Assembly: GCF_037154075.1 (NCBI RefSeq)
Contig: NZ_JBANRJ010000001.1
Coordinates: 3,901,501 to 3,965,500, forward strand
Direction: 5' to 3'
Origin: Sphingobium aromaticiconvertens
GTDB taxonomy: Bacteria; Pseudomonadota; Alphaproteobacteria; Sphingomonadales; Sphingomonadaceae
Length of the DNA stretch: 64,000 nucleotides
Below, one piece after another: positions 1-8,443 of the stretch. The notes beneath the pieces were generated by a model that was given only the letters and a program-made list of their open reading frames with translations, was not told the DNA's origin and searched no databases. Position 1 is the first letter of the stretch. Each line of letters begins with the position of its first letter. The translations under genes were made by a program, and so were the position numbers.

Positions 1-246
1 TAGAATCCGCACGGTATAGAGCGAGCCATTGAACATCGTGACGAGCGATGCGCGGCGGGCCGGCGGTGCGGCCTCCAGCGTGTCGACCATCGTCCGCGCC
101 TCGGTCGGCAGCGGCAGATTATAGGGGCGCTGATCGTCCCCGCGCGAGGGGAGCGCCATCACCACCCAGATCAGCATCTGGAGCAGCACGAAGCCCCCGA
201 GCAGGATGGCGGTGATGCGCAGCGAGAGATTGGACCCGATCGTCAT
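1..246 (-). CDS. Sensor histidine kinase, N-terminal part only (runs off window)
   Basis: The first 82 residues of a membrane sensor kinase are present; the gene continues beyond position 1. The visible part starts MTIGSNLSLRITAILLGG and holds one hydrophobic segment (about residues 10-30, ending in LLQMLIWVVMA), followed by a periplasmic-looking stretch with DDQRPYNLPLP. This is the usual start of an inner-membrane kinase. The ATG overlaps the stop of the response-regulator gene (ATGA at 246-243), so the two are translationally coupled and form one two-component system. The kinase core (H box, ATPase) lies outside the window, so the family call rests on position and membrane topology. Confidence 0.75.
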   Translation of the reverse strand, partial: MTIGSNLSLRITAILLGGFVLLQMLIWVVMALPSRGDDQRPYNLPLPTEARTMVDTLEAAPPARRASLVTMFNGSLYTVRIL

Positions 247-959
247 CGGCTCAGGACCGTGGGCGTGAAGATATAGCCGCCGCCACGCACGGTCTTGATC
301 AGCGCCTCGCCGGTCGGATGCTCGGCGAGCTTGCGGCGCAGGCGGCTGAGCTGGACATCGACCGCCCGGTCATAAGGGCCGGCGCTGCGCCCGCGCGTCC
401 AGTCGAGCAACTGATCGCGGTTGAGCACGCGCTGCGCGTGGGTGACGAGGCTCAGCAGCAGGTCATATTCGCCGCCAGTCAGATCGATCAGGCTGCCGTC
501 GGGATCGGTGAGCGCGCGCGAACCCGCGTCGAGCATCCAACCGGCGAAGACGTACCGCTCGGACCGCAATGCCGGCACGACCCGCTGGGCGTCCCGCGTG
601 CGCCGCAGGATGGCCCGCACGCGGGCCACAAGCTCGCGCGGATTGAATGGCTTGGGCAGATAGTCGTCGGCGCCGATCTCGAGCCCGACGATGCGATCGA
701 CGTCGTCGCCCTTGGCGGTGACCATTAGTACCGGCACATCCCCGCGAGCGCGCAATCGCCGACACAGCGACAGGCCGTCCTCGCCCGGCAGCATGATATC
801 GAGGATCGCGAGATCGATCCGCTGACGCTCGATCAACCGGTCGAACTCCACCGCGGTGCGGCAACCGATCGCTTCGAAACCTTCGCGCACGAGCAGCCCG
901 GTCACCAAGGACCGGATCTCGTTGTCGTCCTCGACGACGGCAATGAAACTTGTCTCCAT
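243..959 (-). CDS. OmpR-family response regulator
   Basis: A 238-residue two-domain response regulator. The receiver domain (about 5-120) has the acidic pair DD near residue 11, the phospho-acceptor D54 in LAILDIMLPG, T81 and the conserved K103 in YLPKPF. A winged-helix OmpR/PhoB DNA-binding domain follows (about 135-235, with VDVQLSRLRRKL and VRGGGYIF). It is upstream of, and overlaps by 4 nt, the kinase gene at 1-246. The promoter is shared with the divergent secreted-protein gene at 1118, and three evenly spaced repeats at 1011-1036 look like its own binding site. Signal and regulon are unknown. The ATG at 959 fits the receiver-domain start. Confidence 0.93.
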   Translation of the reverse strand: METSFIAVVEDDNEIRSLVTGLLVREGFEAIGCRTAVEFDRLIERQRIDLAILDIMLPGEDGLSLCRRLRARGDVPVLMVTAKGDDVDRIVGLEIGADDYLPKPFNPRELVARVRAILRRTRDAQRVVPALRSERYVFAGWMLDAGSRALTDPDGSLIDLTGGEYDLLLSLVTHAQRVLNRDQLLDWTRGRSAGPYDRAVDVQLSRLRRKLAEHPTGEALIKTVRGGGYIFTPTVLSR

Positions 960-1010
960 GAAGTGTTTGTGCCGCGTTGCGACGGAGGATGGAATAAGCG
1001 TGCGGCAGTG

Positions 1011-1036
1011 CGTTACAATTCGTCACCGTCCGTTAC
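1011..1036. promoter_or_regulatory. Triple direct repeat, probable response-regulator box
   Basis: CGTTAC (1011-1016), CGTCAC (1021-1026) and CGTTAC (1031-1036) recur at exactly 10 bp, one helical turn. This is the pattern OmpR-family dimers bind. It lies between the response regulator (start 959, minus) and the secreted-protein gene (start 1118, plus), so it could control both. The regulator assignment is inferred from position. Confidence 0.5.
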
Positions 1037-1117
1037 CGTGGTGCAGCACCAGGCTTACGCAACACACCCATACCGATTGAAGGCGGTCAGACCGTCGGAC
1101 AATCAAGGAGCGTATCC

Positions 1118-1528
1118 ATGTACAAGCAACTCTTCCTGATCGCAGCCGCGACGGCAGCGGTCGCCAGCGCCACCGTCGCCACGTCTGCGGAAGCCCGCCA
1201 GCGTGGTCGCGTGGTGAGCGTCCAGGGCTCGGGCGGCCGCGGCTATGTCAAGCAGCGCTCGGTCTCACGCCAGCCCGGCAGCACCTCGATCAACCGCAGC
1301 CTTCAGACCAACAATGGGCGCGGCTACAACAGCAACCGCAGCGCCAACTGGGGCGACGGCAGCTATAATGGCGGCCGCACGACCACGCTCAACGACGGCA
1401 CGAGCTTCGGCCGCAGCACGACCGCGACCAACAATGGCGACGGCACCGCGAGCTATGCTTCGACCCGCACCCGCCGCGACGGCACCAGCACCTCGGTGTC
1501 GGGCACGGTCAATCGCGATCCCTATTGA
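1118..1528 (+). CDS. Secreted low-complexity Gly/Ser/Asn/Arg-rich protein
   Basis: A 136-residue protein with a clear Sec signal peptide (MYKQLFLIAAATAAVASA, cleavage probably after the Ala-rich segment near residue 25). The mature part is low in complexity and rich in Gly, Ser, Thr, Asn and Arg, with repeated units such as NNGRGYNSNRSANWGDGS and NNGDGTASYASTRTRRDGTS. It has no cysteine and no recognisable catalytic motif. Such proteins occur in many Sphingomonadales and their role is not known; periplasmic or surface binding is plausible. The ATG at 1118 follows AAGGAG (1106-1111), a good ribosome-binding site. It is first in a short plus-strand series (1118-3768) that may be driven by the shared promoter at 1011-1036. 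Confidence 0.75.
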   Translation: MYKQLFLIAAATAAVASATVATSAEARQRGRVVSVQGSGGRGYVKQRSVSRQPGSTSINRSLQTNNGRGYNSNRSANWGDGSYNGGRTTTLNDGTSFGRSTTATNNGDGTASYASTRTRRDGTSTSVSGTVNRDPY

Positions 1529-1585
1529 TTGCCCCCGGCCGCGCTCTTCTCCCGGGGCGCGGCCACCCAGTCGAAGGAATTCCCG

Positions 1586-2023
1586 ATGACCCGATTTTTC
1601 ATCCTGATCGCTGCAACCGCGGCTGTCGCCACGCCCGCCTGCGCCCAGCGCTTCGGGGGCGGCGACGGCGCTGCGGCGTTAGACAAGGCCGATGCCAATC
1701 ATGACGGCATCATCACCCGCGCCGAATTCTCCGCTGCGCGCACGGCTCGCTTCGACACGATGGACCGCAACCATGACGGCGCGATCAGCAAGGCCGATTT
1801 CGCACGCCTCGCCAAATTCCGCCCGCAGGCGGTGGACCGCCTGGAGGCCATGATCGCGCAGGCCGACGCCAATCGGGACGGCCGGCTGACCAGAGCCGAG
1901 ATGGCATCGGCTCCGGCACCCATCTTCGAGCGTGCCGATAGCAACAATGATGGCGCTATCGACAGCGCAGAGCTCGCCGCAGCCCGCACCGCCATGGCCC
2001 AGATGCGGGACGGAGCGAACTGA
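1586..2023 (+). CDS. Secreted EF-hand calcium-binding protein
   Basis: A 145-residue periplasmic protein with a signal peptide (MTRFFILIAATAAVATPACA). It has four EF-hand loops in pairs: DANHDGIITRAEF, DRNHDGAISKADF, DANRDGRLTRAEM and DSNNDGAIDSAEL. Each has acidic ligands at loop positions 1, 3, 5 and 12 (E or D), so Ca2+ binding is likely. An in-frame ATG exists at 1529, but the signal peptide and spacing favour 1586. The stop is one base before the next ATG (2025), which suggests cotranscription with the membrane hydroxylase. The physiological role is unknown. Confidence 0.88.
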   Translation: MTRFFILIAATAAVATPACAQRFGGGDGAAALDKADANHDGIITRAEFSAARTARFDTMDRNHDGAISKADFARLAKFRPQAVDRLEAMIAQADANRDGRLTRAEMASAPAPIFERADSNNDGAIDSAELAAARTAMAQMRDGAN

Positions 2024-2024
2024 C

Positions 2025-2834
2025 ATGAGCCCCGAGCGCTCGCCCGTCTGGTTGGCAATGATGCTGGCGCTGGTGCTGGCCGAGGTGGCCTGGCGTATGC
2101 GCAAGGGGCATGGCTATGATGCCCGTACGGCGCTCACGACGCTCGGTATCGTTGCCGGCAACATCCCGTTTGCCGCGCTCAACGCGCTGCTGCTGGGCGG
2201 CCTATTCACGGCGGCGTGGACGATCGCGCCAATCCGCTTGCCGCTCGACGACTGGCGAACCTGGGCGGCGGGCTTCCCCGCGGTCGAATTCGCCTATTAC
2301 TGGTTTCACCGCGCCAGCCACCGCGTGCGCTGGCTATGGGCGTCGCATTCGGTGCATCATTCGGCCACACAGATGACCTTGCTGTCGTCCTTGCGGCTCG
2401 GCTGGACCAATCTCTTCTCGGCCGGCTGGATCTTCTATGTTCCCTTGGTGTTCGCAGGGTTCGATCCGCGGCTGGTGTTCGGGCTGCTTGCGCTCAACCT
2501 GCGCTACCAGTTTTTTCTGCACACCGAAGCGGTGGGCAGGCTCGGCCCGGTGGAATGGATCTTCAATACGCCCGCGCACCACCGGCTGCATCATGCGTCG
2601 AACCCTGCCTATATCGACCGCAACTATGGCGGCGTGCTGATCGTCTTCGACCGTCTGTTCGGGACACTTGCGACCGAACGGCCCGATGAACCGATCCGCT
2701 ACGGCCTGGCCCATCGCGAGGCGACGGCCAATCCGATCCGGCTGGCGCTGCGCGAGTGGAGCTACATTGCCCGGGACGCCGCCGTGGCCAGGGGACCGCG
2801 CCAGCTAGCGCGCGCCCTGTTCGGCGCGCCCTGA
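2025..2834 (+). CDS. Sterol desaturase / fatty acid hydroxylase family membrane protein
   Basis: A 269-residue integral membrane protein of the fatty acid hydroxylase superfamily (non-haem di-iron). The histidine clusters are present: HRASHRVRWLWASHSVHH (HxxxH and HSVHH) in the middle, and HTEAV plus AHHRLHHASN toward the C-terminus. At least three hydrophobic segments occur in the first 150 residues. These enzymes hydroxylate or desaturate lipid substrates at the membrane; the substrate here cannot be read from sequence. The start at 2025 lies one base after the EF-hand gene's stop, so the pair is likely one transcript. A much longer frame begins at 1932, but its first 31 residues overlap the EF-hand gene and are rejected. 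Confidence 0.88.
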   Translation: MSPERSPVWLAMMLALVLAEVAWRMRKGHGYDARTALTTLGIVAGNIPFAALNALLLGGLFTAAWTIAPIRLPLDDWRTWAAGFPAVEFAYYWFHRASHRVRWLWASHSVHHSATQMTLLSSLRLGWTNLFSAGWIFYVPLVFAGFDPRLVFGLLALNLRYQFFLHTEAVGRLGPVEWIFNTPAHHRLHHASNPAYIDRNYGGVLIVFDRLFGTLATERPDEPIRYGLAHREATANPIRLALREWSYIARDAAVARGPRQLARALFGAP

Positions 2835-2844
2835 GGAAAAGTTC

Positions 2845-3768
2845 ATGAAAATCATTCTGATCCTGATAGCCGCACTGAGCCTCACCCCATCGTCAACCGC
2901 CTGGGCGACAACGTCGCCCGGCCCAGTGTGCGAGGCCAGCTGGGTGGATAGCGCCCGCACCCGCACGGTGCCCGTCCGCATCCGCATGCCGGAAGGGTCG
3001 GGCAAGGTGCCCGTCATCCTGTTCAGCCATGGCCTCGGCGGCTCGGTGGATTCGGGCATGCTCTGGGCGCTGGCTTGGGCCAGCGCCGGATTTGCGGTCG
3101 TCAACCTCCAGCACCCCGGCAGCGACCGGAGCATCCTGCGCGGCGGCGCGGTGCGCGGCGCGATGTCGCCGCAGCAGCTCGTTTCCCGCATTACGGATGT
3201 CCACTTCGTCATCGACGAACTCGGCCGCAAGGGGCGCGAGGGTAGATGCGATCTCAGCCGCCTCGATCTCTCGCGGATCGGCATGTCGGGTCACAGCTTC
3301 GGCGCGCATACCACCCAGGCGATCGCAGGCCAGCATTTCCCGATGGCTGGCAGCAATGCCTACACGGACCATCGCGTGAAGGCAGCGATCGCTTTCAGTC
3401 CTTCGCCGCCGTTCCGGGGCTCGACGGAAGCGGCGTTCGCCGACGTGCAGATTCCCTTCTTCTCGATCACCGGAACGGACGACAGCGTTCCACTGACCCC
3501 GCAGATCAGGCCCGCTGACCGCGAGCGCCCGTATCGCGCCATGCCGCCCGGCGGCAAATATCTGCTGGTGCTCGACGGCGCCACCCACATGGACTTCAAC
3601 GGCCGGGGTGATGGCCGTCCCGCACCGAACGCCCATATCCAGGCGGTGGTCATCGACGCGACGATCGCCTTCTGGCGCTGGACCTTGCTGGGCGATGAAG
3701 CGGCGAAGCGCCAGCTCGACGCGGATGACGTGGGCTTGGTCGCTGGCGATCGGCTCGAACATCGCTGA
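2845..3768 (+). CDS. Secreted alpha/beta hydrolase, dienelactone-hydrolase/PAF-acetylhydrolase-like
   Basis: A 307-residue hydrolase with a signal peptide (MKIILILIAALSLTPSSTAWA), probably periplasmic. The nucleophile elbow is GHSFGAHT (GxSxG). An oxyanion-type segment LFSHGLGGS lies near residue 60. A likely acid is in FFSITGTDDS and a likely histidine in DGATHMDF. This order fits the platelet-activating-factor acetylhydrolase-like/dienelactone hydrolase branch of the alpha/beta hydrolases. Substrate is unknown. It follows the hydroxylase gene by 10 bp, so it may belong to the same transcription unit and act on a related lipid or ester; that link is inference. Confidence 0.85.
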   Translation: MKIILILIAALSLTPSSTAWATTSPGPVCEASWVDSARTRTVPVRIRMPEGSGKVPVILFSHGLGGSVDSGMLWALAWASAGFAVVNLQHPGSDRSILRGGAVRGAMSPQQLVSRITDVHFVIDELGRKGREGRCDLSRLDLSRIGMSGHSFGAHTTQAIAGQHFPMAGSNAYTDHRVKAAIAFSPSPPFRGSTEAAFADVQIPFFSITGTDDSVPLTPQIRPADRERPYRAMPPGGKYLLVLDGATHMDFNGRGDGRPAPNAHIQAVVIDATIAFWRWTLLGDEAAKRQLDADDVGLVAGDRLEHR

Positions 3769-3873
3769 ACCTCGACCCAGTTCCGGGGATTGGAGCACCC
3801 ATCAAGCTCAAGCGGTCGGCTTCCCCCAGACCTAATGTCGCGCAGGTGCGAAAAAGCCACTGCACACCCGCAG

Positions 3874-4755
3874 TTAGGATTTACCTGTCGGGTGCCGGGT
3901 GCCGGGTGCCGGGTGCCGGGTGCACGTCGGCGCCGGAGTTAAAACCGCCCGCAGAACCAGCCAGGACCCACCCAGAATCATGGGTACGCAGAGCCACTGA
4001 CCCATGTGAAGCCCTGAATGGACGGCAAAGGCGACGAGTTGCTGATCAGGCTCGCGGACAAACTCAACGAGGAAGCGGAAAACGCCATAGCCGAGCACAA
4101 ACGCGCCACACAGAAGGCCGGGGCGCCGCCGTGCTCCGGTAAACCGGAACAAACACCATAGCATCGCGAACAGGAGCGGTCCCTCGAGCATCGCTTCATA
4201 AAGCTGGCTTGGGTGGCGCGGCAGAGGGCCGGCACCGGGAAATACGATCCCCCAGGGCAGGGTGGTCGGTCGCCCCCACAGTTCTCCGTTTACGAAGTTT
4301 GCAAGCCGGCCGAGAAACAGTCCGATCGGTGCGGACATCGCTACATAGTCGATGATCCGCAGCCAATCGAGGCGATGGCGACGGGCGAAGAGGAAGATGG
4401 CGATGGCGACACCCAGCGCGCCACCATGAAAGGACATTCCGCCCGCCCAGAGACGCAGGACATTCAGTGGATGAGCCAGATAGGTGGCAAAATCGTAGAA
4501 GAGCACATAGGCAAGGCGCCCGCCGATCACTATGCCCGCCGTCGCCCATGTGACGAGCGCGTTGGCATGCTCTCGAGTCATCGGCGCCGCATTCTCGTCC
4601 AAAAGGCGGACGAGATATAACCAGCCGAGCAGGATGCCGGCGATATAGGCGAGACTGTACCAGCGCAGCGCGAACGGACCGACCTGGACGAGCACGGGAT
4701 TGAGATGAAGCGACGAAAAATAGATCGCGTTTGGGACATAGCCCGCGAGACTCAT
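3874..4755 (-). CDS. lgt: Prolipoprotein diacylglyceryl transferase
   Basis: A 293-residue polytopic inner-membrane enzyme that transfers diacylglycerol from phosphatidylglycerol to the lipobox cysteine of prolipoproteins. The Lgt signature [17 protein letters not shown] starts at residue 149, with the essential Arg at 150 and the conserved His at 110 (SFHGG). HPSQLYEA follows. I chose the ATG at 4755 ([13 protein letters not shown]), as a frame from 4839 would add 28 atypical residues. The C-terminal tail ([12 protein letters not shown]) comes from a heptamer tandem repeat and is not a conserved part of the family. The gene diverges from a ClC channel gene, and no lipoprotein-processing partner is adjacent. 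Confidence 0.95.
   Translation of the reverse strand: MSLAGYVPNAIYFSSLHLNPVLVQVGPFALRWYSLAYIAGILLGWLYLVRLLDENAAPMTREHANALVTWATAGIVIGGRLAYVLFYDFATYLAHPLNVLRLWAGGMSFHGGALGVAIAIFLFARRHRLDWLRIIDYVAMSAPIGLFLGRLANFVNGELWGRPTTLPWGIVFPGAGPLPRHPSQLYEAMLEGPLLFAMLWCLFRFTGARRRPGLLCGAFVLGYGVFRFLVEFVREPDQQLVAFAVHSGLHMGQWLCVPMILGGSWLVLRAVLTPAPTCTRHPAPGTRHPTGKS
3889..3923. repeat. Five perfect tandem copies of the heptamer CGGGTGC inside the lgt 3' end
   Basis: CGGGTGC is repeated at 3889, 3896, 3903, 3910 and 3917 without mismatch. The unit is 7 bp, so gain or loss of a copy shifts the reading frame of the last codons of lgt. Read on the minus strand it encodes an Arg-His-Pro / Ala-Pro-Gly-Thr alternation. 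Confidence 0.95.
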
Positions 4756-4882
4756 GACGCTGGTCCGATCTAAGGGGGGATCTAGCCTCTTTCCAATATT
4801 CGGACTCGCGCTCAACGGTAATCCTTTCCATGTTTCCAATCATTTCCGTCACATTTGGTGCCGAAAGCGCAGCCAGTTTCCC

Positions 4883-6634
4883 ATGAGTGAACGCCTGCTG
4901 CGCCCCACCGCACTTCTTTCGCTCGCGCGCCGCCTTTTCCGCTTGAGCGAAGCAGGCTTCATTTTGCTTTCGATCGGTGTCGGCATCGCTGCCGGGCTGC
5001 TCGCGGCAATCCTCGGCACTGTCGCGCATTTCCTGCAGTCGACATTCTATCATTTCGACGTCGAGGATCGACTGAGCGGCCTTGCAACGATTTCGCCAGG
5101 GCGATTGCTGGCTCTGCCCCTGGGAGGACTGCTGCTCGGGGCGATCATTCTCACCGTCCGCTACCACAAGCGCACGGCGATAGACGTAGTCGAAGCCAAC
5201 GCCCTCCATGGCGGCCGCATTCCGTTCCGCGACACCATGCTCGTATCCGGCCAGACGTTGATCTCGAACGGCTGCGGCGCGTCCGTCGGGCTCGAAGCTG
5301 CCTATGCGCAGGCCGGCGGCGGCGTTGCCTCGCTCATCGGCCAATGGCTCAACCTGCGCCGCAACGACCTGCGCGTGCTGGTCGGCGCGGGAGCCGGCGC
5401 CGCGATTGGCGCGGCATTCGGTGCGCCTCTCACCGGGGCCTTCTACGCCTTCGAGATCGTCATCGGAGCCTACACACCCGCCAGCATCGCACCTGTCGTC
5501 GCCGCCACGCTCGCCGCTGTGATCACGGCTCGCACACTAGGCACCGCTGCTTATCTCATCGCCGCAACGAGCAGCCAGAATCTCGCCACCGTCGATTATC
5601 TGCTCTATGCCGGGCTCGGCCTGATCTCGGCGGTTGTCGGTATCGCGCTCATGCGCCTGGTCTCGCTCGTCGAGGCGGTCGTTAGGCGCAGTGTACTTCC
5701 CGAATGGTCGCGTCCAGCCATTGGCGGTTTGATCCTGATTCCGATCGCGATGATCTCGCCGCACGCACTCTCGGCCGGACATGGGGCCCTGCACCTGACC
5801 ATCGGTGGCGAACTGGCCCTGGGTGCGCTGGCGCTTGTCTTCGCGCTGAAGTGCCTGGCGTCGATCGTGTCGCTCGGCTTCGGATTTCGCGGTGGCCTGT
5901 TCTTTGCTTCCCTGTTTCTCGGTGCATTGCTCGGCCAGATTTTCGCAGAACTGTGGGCGCTCATCCCCGGCGTGATCCCTTTATCACCGGTGGATGCGGC
6001 GCTTGTCGGCATGGCGGGCCTCGCGGTCGCGGTTGTCGGTGGCCCGATGACGATGTCGCTCCTCGTCCTGGAGGCAACCCATGATTTCGAGATCACGGCG
6101 ATCGTCCTCACAGCGACCCTGTGCTCGAGCGCACTCGTCCGCGAGCGGTTCGGCTATTCTTTCTCAACCTGGCGCCTCCACCTTAGGGGCGAAGTGATCA
6201 GAAGCGCGCGCGACATCGGCTGGATGCGTTCTCTGACCGCACGGCGGATGATGCGCGCTGCGCCGGCCACAGCCTTGTCGACGCTGCCCATGGCAGAGTT
6301 CAAGGCGCAGTTCCCCCTGGGTTCGACGAGTCGCGTCCTGCTCGAGGACGAAGCCAGCCATTATGCGGGGCTGGTTCCCACAGCTGCGGTCTTTGCCGAC
6401 ACCGACGCAGGCGAGCGTCCGGTGTCGGAACTCGCGATCCTGAAGGACGTGACCTTGTCGCCCGAACTGACGATCGGCGCGATTATGGAGCGCTTCGACG
6501 ACAGCGGTGCCGACGATCTCGCCGTTATCGATCCGGAAGGTCGTATCCTCGGCATGTTGACCGAAAAATATGTGCGCAAGCGCTATGCCGACGAGATCGA
6601 CCGCGTGCAGCGCGACCTCTATGGGGAGGACTAG
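4883..6634 (+). CDS. ClC-family chloride channel/antiporter with C-terminal CBS region
   Basis: A 583-residue membrane protein. The ClC core (about 20-440) shows the pore elements: NGCGASVGLEAAYAQAGG, corresponding to the GxEGP region with the gating Glu retained; AAFGAPLTGAFYAFE, corresponding to the second selectivity segment; and FRGGLFFASLFLGALLG, the GGxF segment near the end. The C-terminal part (about 480-583) resembles a CBS pair, best seen in VTLSPELTIGAIMERF and DDLAVIDPEGRILGMLTE. The start at 4883 (MSERLLRPTALL) is preferred over a frame from 4754 that runs through the promoter region. Whether it is a channel or a Cl-/H+ antiporter cannot be told here. Confidence 0.92.
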   Translation: MSERLLRPTALLSLARRLFRLSEAGFILLSIGVGIAAGLLAAILGTVAHFLQSTFYHFDVEDRLSGLATISPGRLLALPLGGLLLGAIILTVRYHKRTAIDVVEANALHGGRIPFRDTMLVSGQTLISNGCGASVGLEAAYAQAGGGVASLIGQWLNLRRNDLRVLVGAGAGAAIGAAFGAPLTGAFYAFEIVIGAYTPASIAPVVAATLAAVITARTLGTAAYLIAATSSQNLATVDYLLYAGLGLISAVVGIALMRLVSLVEAVVRRSVLPEWSRPAIGGLILIPIAMISPHALSAGHGALHLTIGGELALGALALVFALKCLASIVSLGFGFRGGLFFASLFLGALLGQIFAELWALIPGVIPLSPVDAALVGMAGLAVAVVGGPMTMSLLVLEATHDFEITAIVLTATLCSSALVRERFGYSFSTWRLHLRGEVIRSARDIGWMRSLTARRMMRAAPATALSTLPMAEFKAQFPLGSTSRVLLEDEASHYAGLVPTAAVFADTDAGERPVSELAILKDVTLSPELTIGAIMERFDDSGADDLAVIDPEGRILGMLTEKYVRKRYADEIDRVQRDLYGED

Positions 6635-6866
6635 GCAAGCCGCGAAGCCGACAGAGTCCGCCCTCGGCCATGCCTATCCAGACAGCGCAATGCCAGTCCG
6701 CTGTTATGAATCGGTTGCCGCTGTCGGAACACGAGTGCCGCTTCGGTCCGATCTTCACGCCAAGCCTTCGACGGGCGTATCTTGAGTGACCCTGCCAAAG
6801 GCCAACCCTTTCAGGAGATTTTTGCTGAACTTCCCGCACGCTACCCTTCGGTCCCCAATTCACCGC

Positions 6867-7322
6867 TCAGGAAGATGGGCGATTACGATCTGCCCAGGCA
6901 ATGATGGACTGACGATCCATTGCACCCGCCGTGCGCTTGATTTCGTGACCATTGGCAAAGAGAATCATCGTCGGAATGGAGCGGATGGCGAATCGCGCGG
7001 CAACGGCCTCCTCTGCCTGGGTATCAATCTTGAGCAACCGCATGCCGGGCTCGAGTTCCTGGGCAGCGGCGGCAAAGGCGGGTGCCATCGCGCGGCAAGG
7101 CCCGCACCAGGGCGCCCAGAAATCAACCAGCACCGGCAATGAGCCGGCTTCGACGTGGCGCGCAAACGCGTGCGAGTCCGCGACGATCGGCTCACCCCGA
7201 AAGAGCGGCTGCTTGCAGCGGCCGCACTGAGGATGTTGGTCAAGTCTTCGCACCGGAACCCGATTAACCGAAACGCATCGCGGACACACCACAAGGGCCG
7301 GATCGGACTGGATTGCTGTCAT
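6867..7322 (-). CDS. trxC: Thioredoxin 2 (zinc-ribbon thioredoxin)
   Basis: A 151-residue cytoplasmic thioredoxin of the TrxC type. The N-terminal zinc ribbon has C13-x2-C16 (CPRC) and C33-x2-C36 (CGRC). The catalytic site is WCGPC (C73/C76), and the cis-Pro segment is IRSIPTMILF. TrxC proteins act in oxidative-stress defence and reduce peroxiredoxins. Here the gene diverges from a 1-Cys peroxiredoxin gene across a 90-bp promoter holding a perfect inverted repeat, so the reductant and the peroxidase are probably induced together. The ribosome-binding site GGAG lies about 9 nt upstream of the ATG at 7322. Confidence 0.95.
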   Translation of the reverse strand: MTAIQSDPALVVCPRCVSVNRVPVRRLDQHPQCGRCKQPLFRGEPIVADSHAFARHVEAGSLPVLVDFWAPWCGPCRAMAPAFAAAAQELEPGMRLLKIDTQAEEAVAARFAIRSIPTMILFANGHEIKRTAGAMDRQSIIAWADRNRPSS

Positions 7323-7345
7323 GCGGCTTTACTCCGGCCATTTAG

Positions 7346-7370
7346 TTGATTACATGACTTATGTAATCAA
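7346..7370. promoter_or_regulatory. Perfect 10-bp inverted repeat, probable ArsR-family operator
   Basis: TTGATTACAT (7346-7355), spacer GACTT, ATGTAATCAA (7361-7370). The arms match perfectly. It sits midway between trxC (start 7322) and the peroxiredoxin gene (start 7413), whose operon includes an ArsR-type repressor. AT-rich inverted repeats of this size are typical ArsR operators. A similar but looser TGATTA/TAATCA pair is found at 25871-25896. Confidence 0.65.
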
Positions 7371-7412
7371 GAGATCACGATTGCCAAGATGGCTATGGAA
7401 CGGAAGACGTGA

Positions 7413-8075
7413 ATGAACGATGCGACGGCCACCGCCCAGACGCCAGATATCTTGCAGATCGGAGACGCGGCACCCAATTTCCAGGCGCGTAGCACGATGG
7501 GCACGGTCAGCCTGTCGGATTTCCGGGGTCGCTGGCTGATACTGTTCTCGCATCCGGCGGATTTCACGCCGGTGTGTACGAGCGAGTTCGTCGCGCTCTC
7601 ACGGGCGTCAGAGCGGTTCGAGGCGCTCGGTTGCAAGCTGCTCGCGGTGTCTGTCGATAGCCTTTACGCGCATCTGGGCTGGATCAGGGCGATTCGCGAT
7701 GCTTTCGACGTGAGGGTCGCCTTTCCGATCGTCGAGGATCCCTCGCTGATCATCGGCCGGGCCTATGGCATGATCTCGGACCGTTCCCCCGACGCAGCGA
7801 CGATGCGCTCGACCTATTTCATCGATCCCGATGGCATCATCCGAGCGATGATCTGCTATCCCGCGACGGTCGGTCGGTCGGTTGATGAGATGCTGCGCGT
7901 GCTTGCCGCGTTGCAGCGGGTCGATGCCGATAATGTAGTGACGCCCGAAGGCTGGCGTCCGGGCGACGATGTGCTTTTGCCGCCCCATGCCGATCAGGCC
8001 GCGCTTCTTGCCGGCGCAGCCGATCCGCTCTGGTTTCACAGATCTCGTCCCGATCGGAAGGACGCATCGACGTGA
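7413..8075 (+). CDS. 1-Cys peroxiredoxin (Prx6/AhpC-TSA family)
   Basis: A 220-residue thiol peroxidase. The peroxidatic cysteine is C55 in the motif FTPVCTSEF, preceded by SHPADF. The C-terminal arm, with TPEGWRPGDDVLLPP, is the dimer-forming extension of the Prx6/1-Cys group. The enzyme reduces H2O2 and organic peroxides, and the likely electron donor is the divergently encoded TrxC. The stop overlaps the GTG start of the ArsR gene (8072-8075), so the two are translationally coupled. Induction is probably controlled at the inverted repeat 7346-7370. Confidence 0.93.
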   Translation: MNDATATAQTPDILQIGDAAPNFQARSTMGTVSLSDFRGRWLILFSHPADFTPVCTSEFVALSRASERFEALGCKLLAVSVDSLYAHLGWIRAIRDAFDVRVAFPIVEDPSLIIGRAYGMISDRSPDAATMRSTYFIDPDGIIRAMICYPATVGRSVDEMLRVLAALQRVDADNVVTPEGWRPGDDVLLPPHADQAALLAGAADPLWFHRSRPDRKDAST

Positions 8076-8443
8076 CGGCTAAGCCCTTGTCGGAAATCGA
8101 GCTGGAGACAGTTGCCGAGGTGATGCGCATCCTGGGCCACGAAACACGGCTAAGGCTGATCGACGCGTTGCGCATACGGGGTGAGCAATCGGTGGGCGAA
8201 CTCGAAGCATTGACTGGGATCGGCCAGCCCGGTCTCTCGCAGCAGCTGGCGATCCTGCGCAAGGCGGAACTCGTCAGGACGCGCCGCGCCGCAAAACAGG
8301 TCTATTACGACCTCGCGCCGACGGCACTGGCCGGCACGGCCGCCTTCATGGCAGATCTGGCCGGGATGAAGACCTCGGGAGCCGAACCCATCAAGGCCAT
8401 CCCCGCGCGCGGTTCGGCGGCCACGTTCGCGAAGATCCTTTAA
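8072..8443 (+). CDS. ArsR-family winged-helix repressor without cysteines
   Basis: A 123-residue ArsR/SmtB-type regulator. The winged helix is visible: ILGHETRLRLIDAL, then the recognition helix region QPGLSQQLAILRKAELV, and the wing RTRRAAKQVYYDL. It contains no cysteine at all, so neither the classic As(III) site nor a thiol-redox switch can be built within it; a different signal or a partner must be sensed. The GTG start overlaps the peroxiredoxin stop. The 3' end overlaps the convergent cydC stop by 4 bp in a shared TTAA. It most likely represses its own operon, and perhaps trxC, through 7346-7370. Confidence 0.88.
   Translation: MTAKPLSEIELETVAEVMRILGHETRLRLIDALRIRGEQSVGELEALTGIGQPGLSQQLAILRKAELVRTRRAAKQVYYDLAPTALAGTAAFMADLAGMKTSGAEPIKAIPARGSAATFAKIL

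Noticed and set aside
1932..2024. Upstream extension of the fatty-acid-hydroxylase-like protein
   Set aside because: The extra 31 residues overlap the EF-hand gene and have no family-like sequence; ATG 2025 follows one base after the previous stop.
8440..8443. TTAA shared by arsR and cydC stops as a terminator
   Set aside because: It is only an overlap of two stop codons; no hairpin is present.
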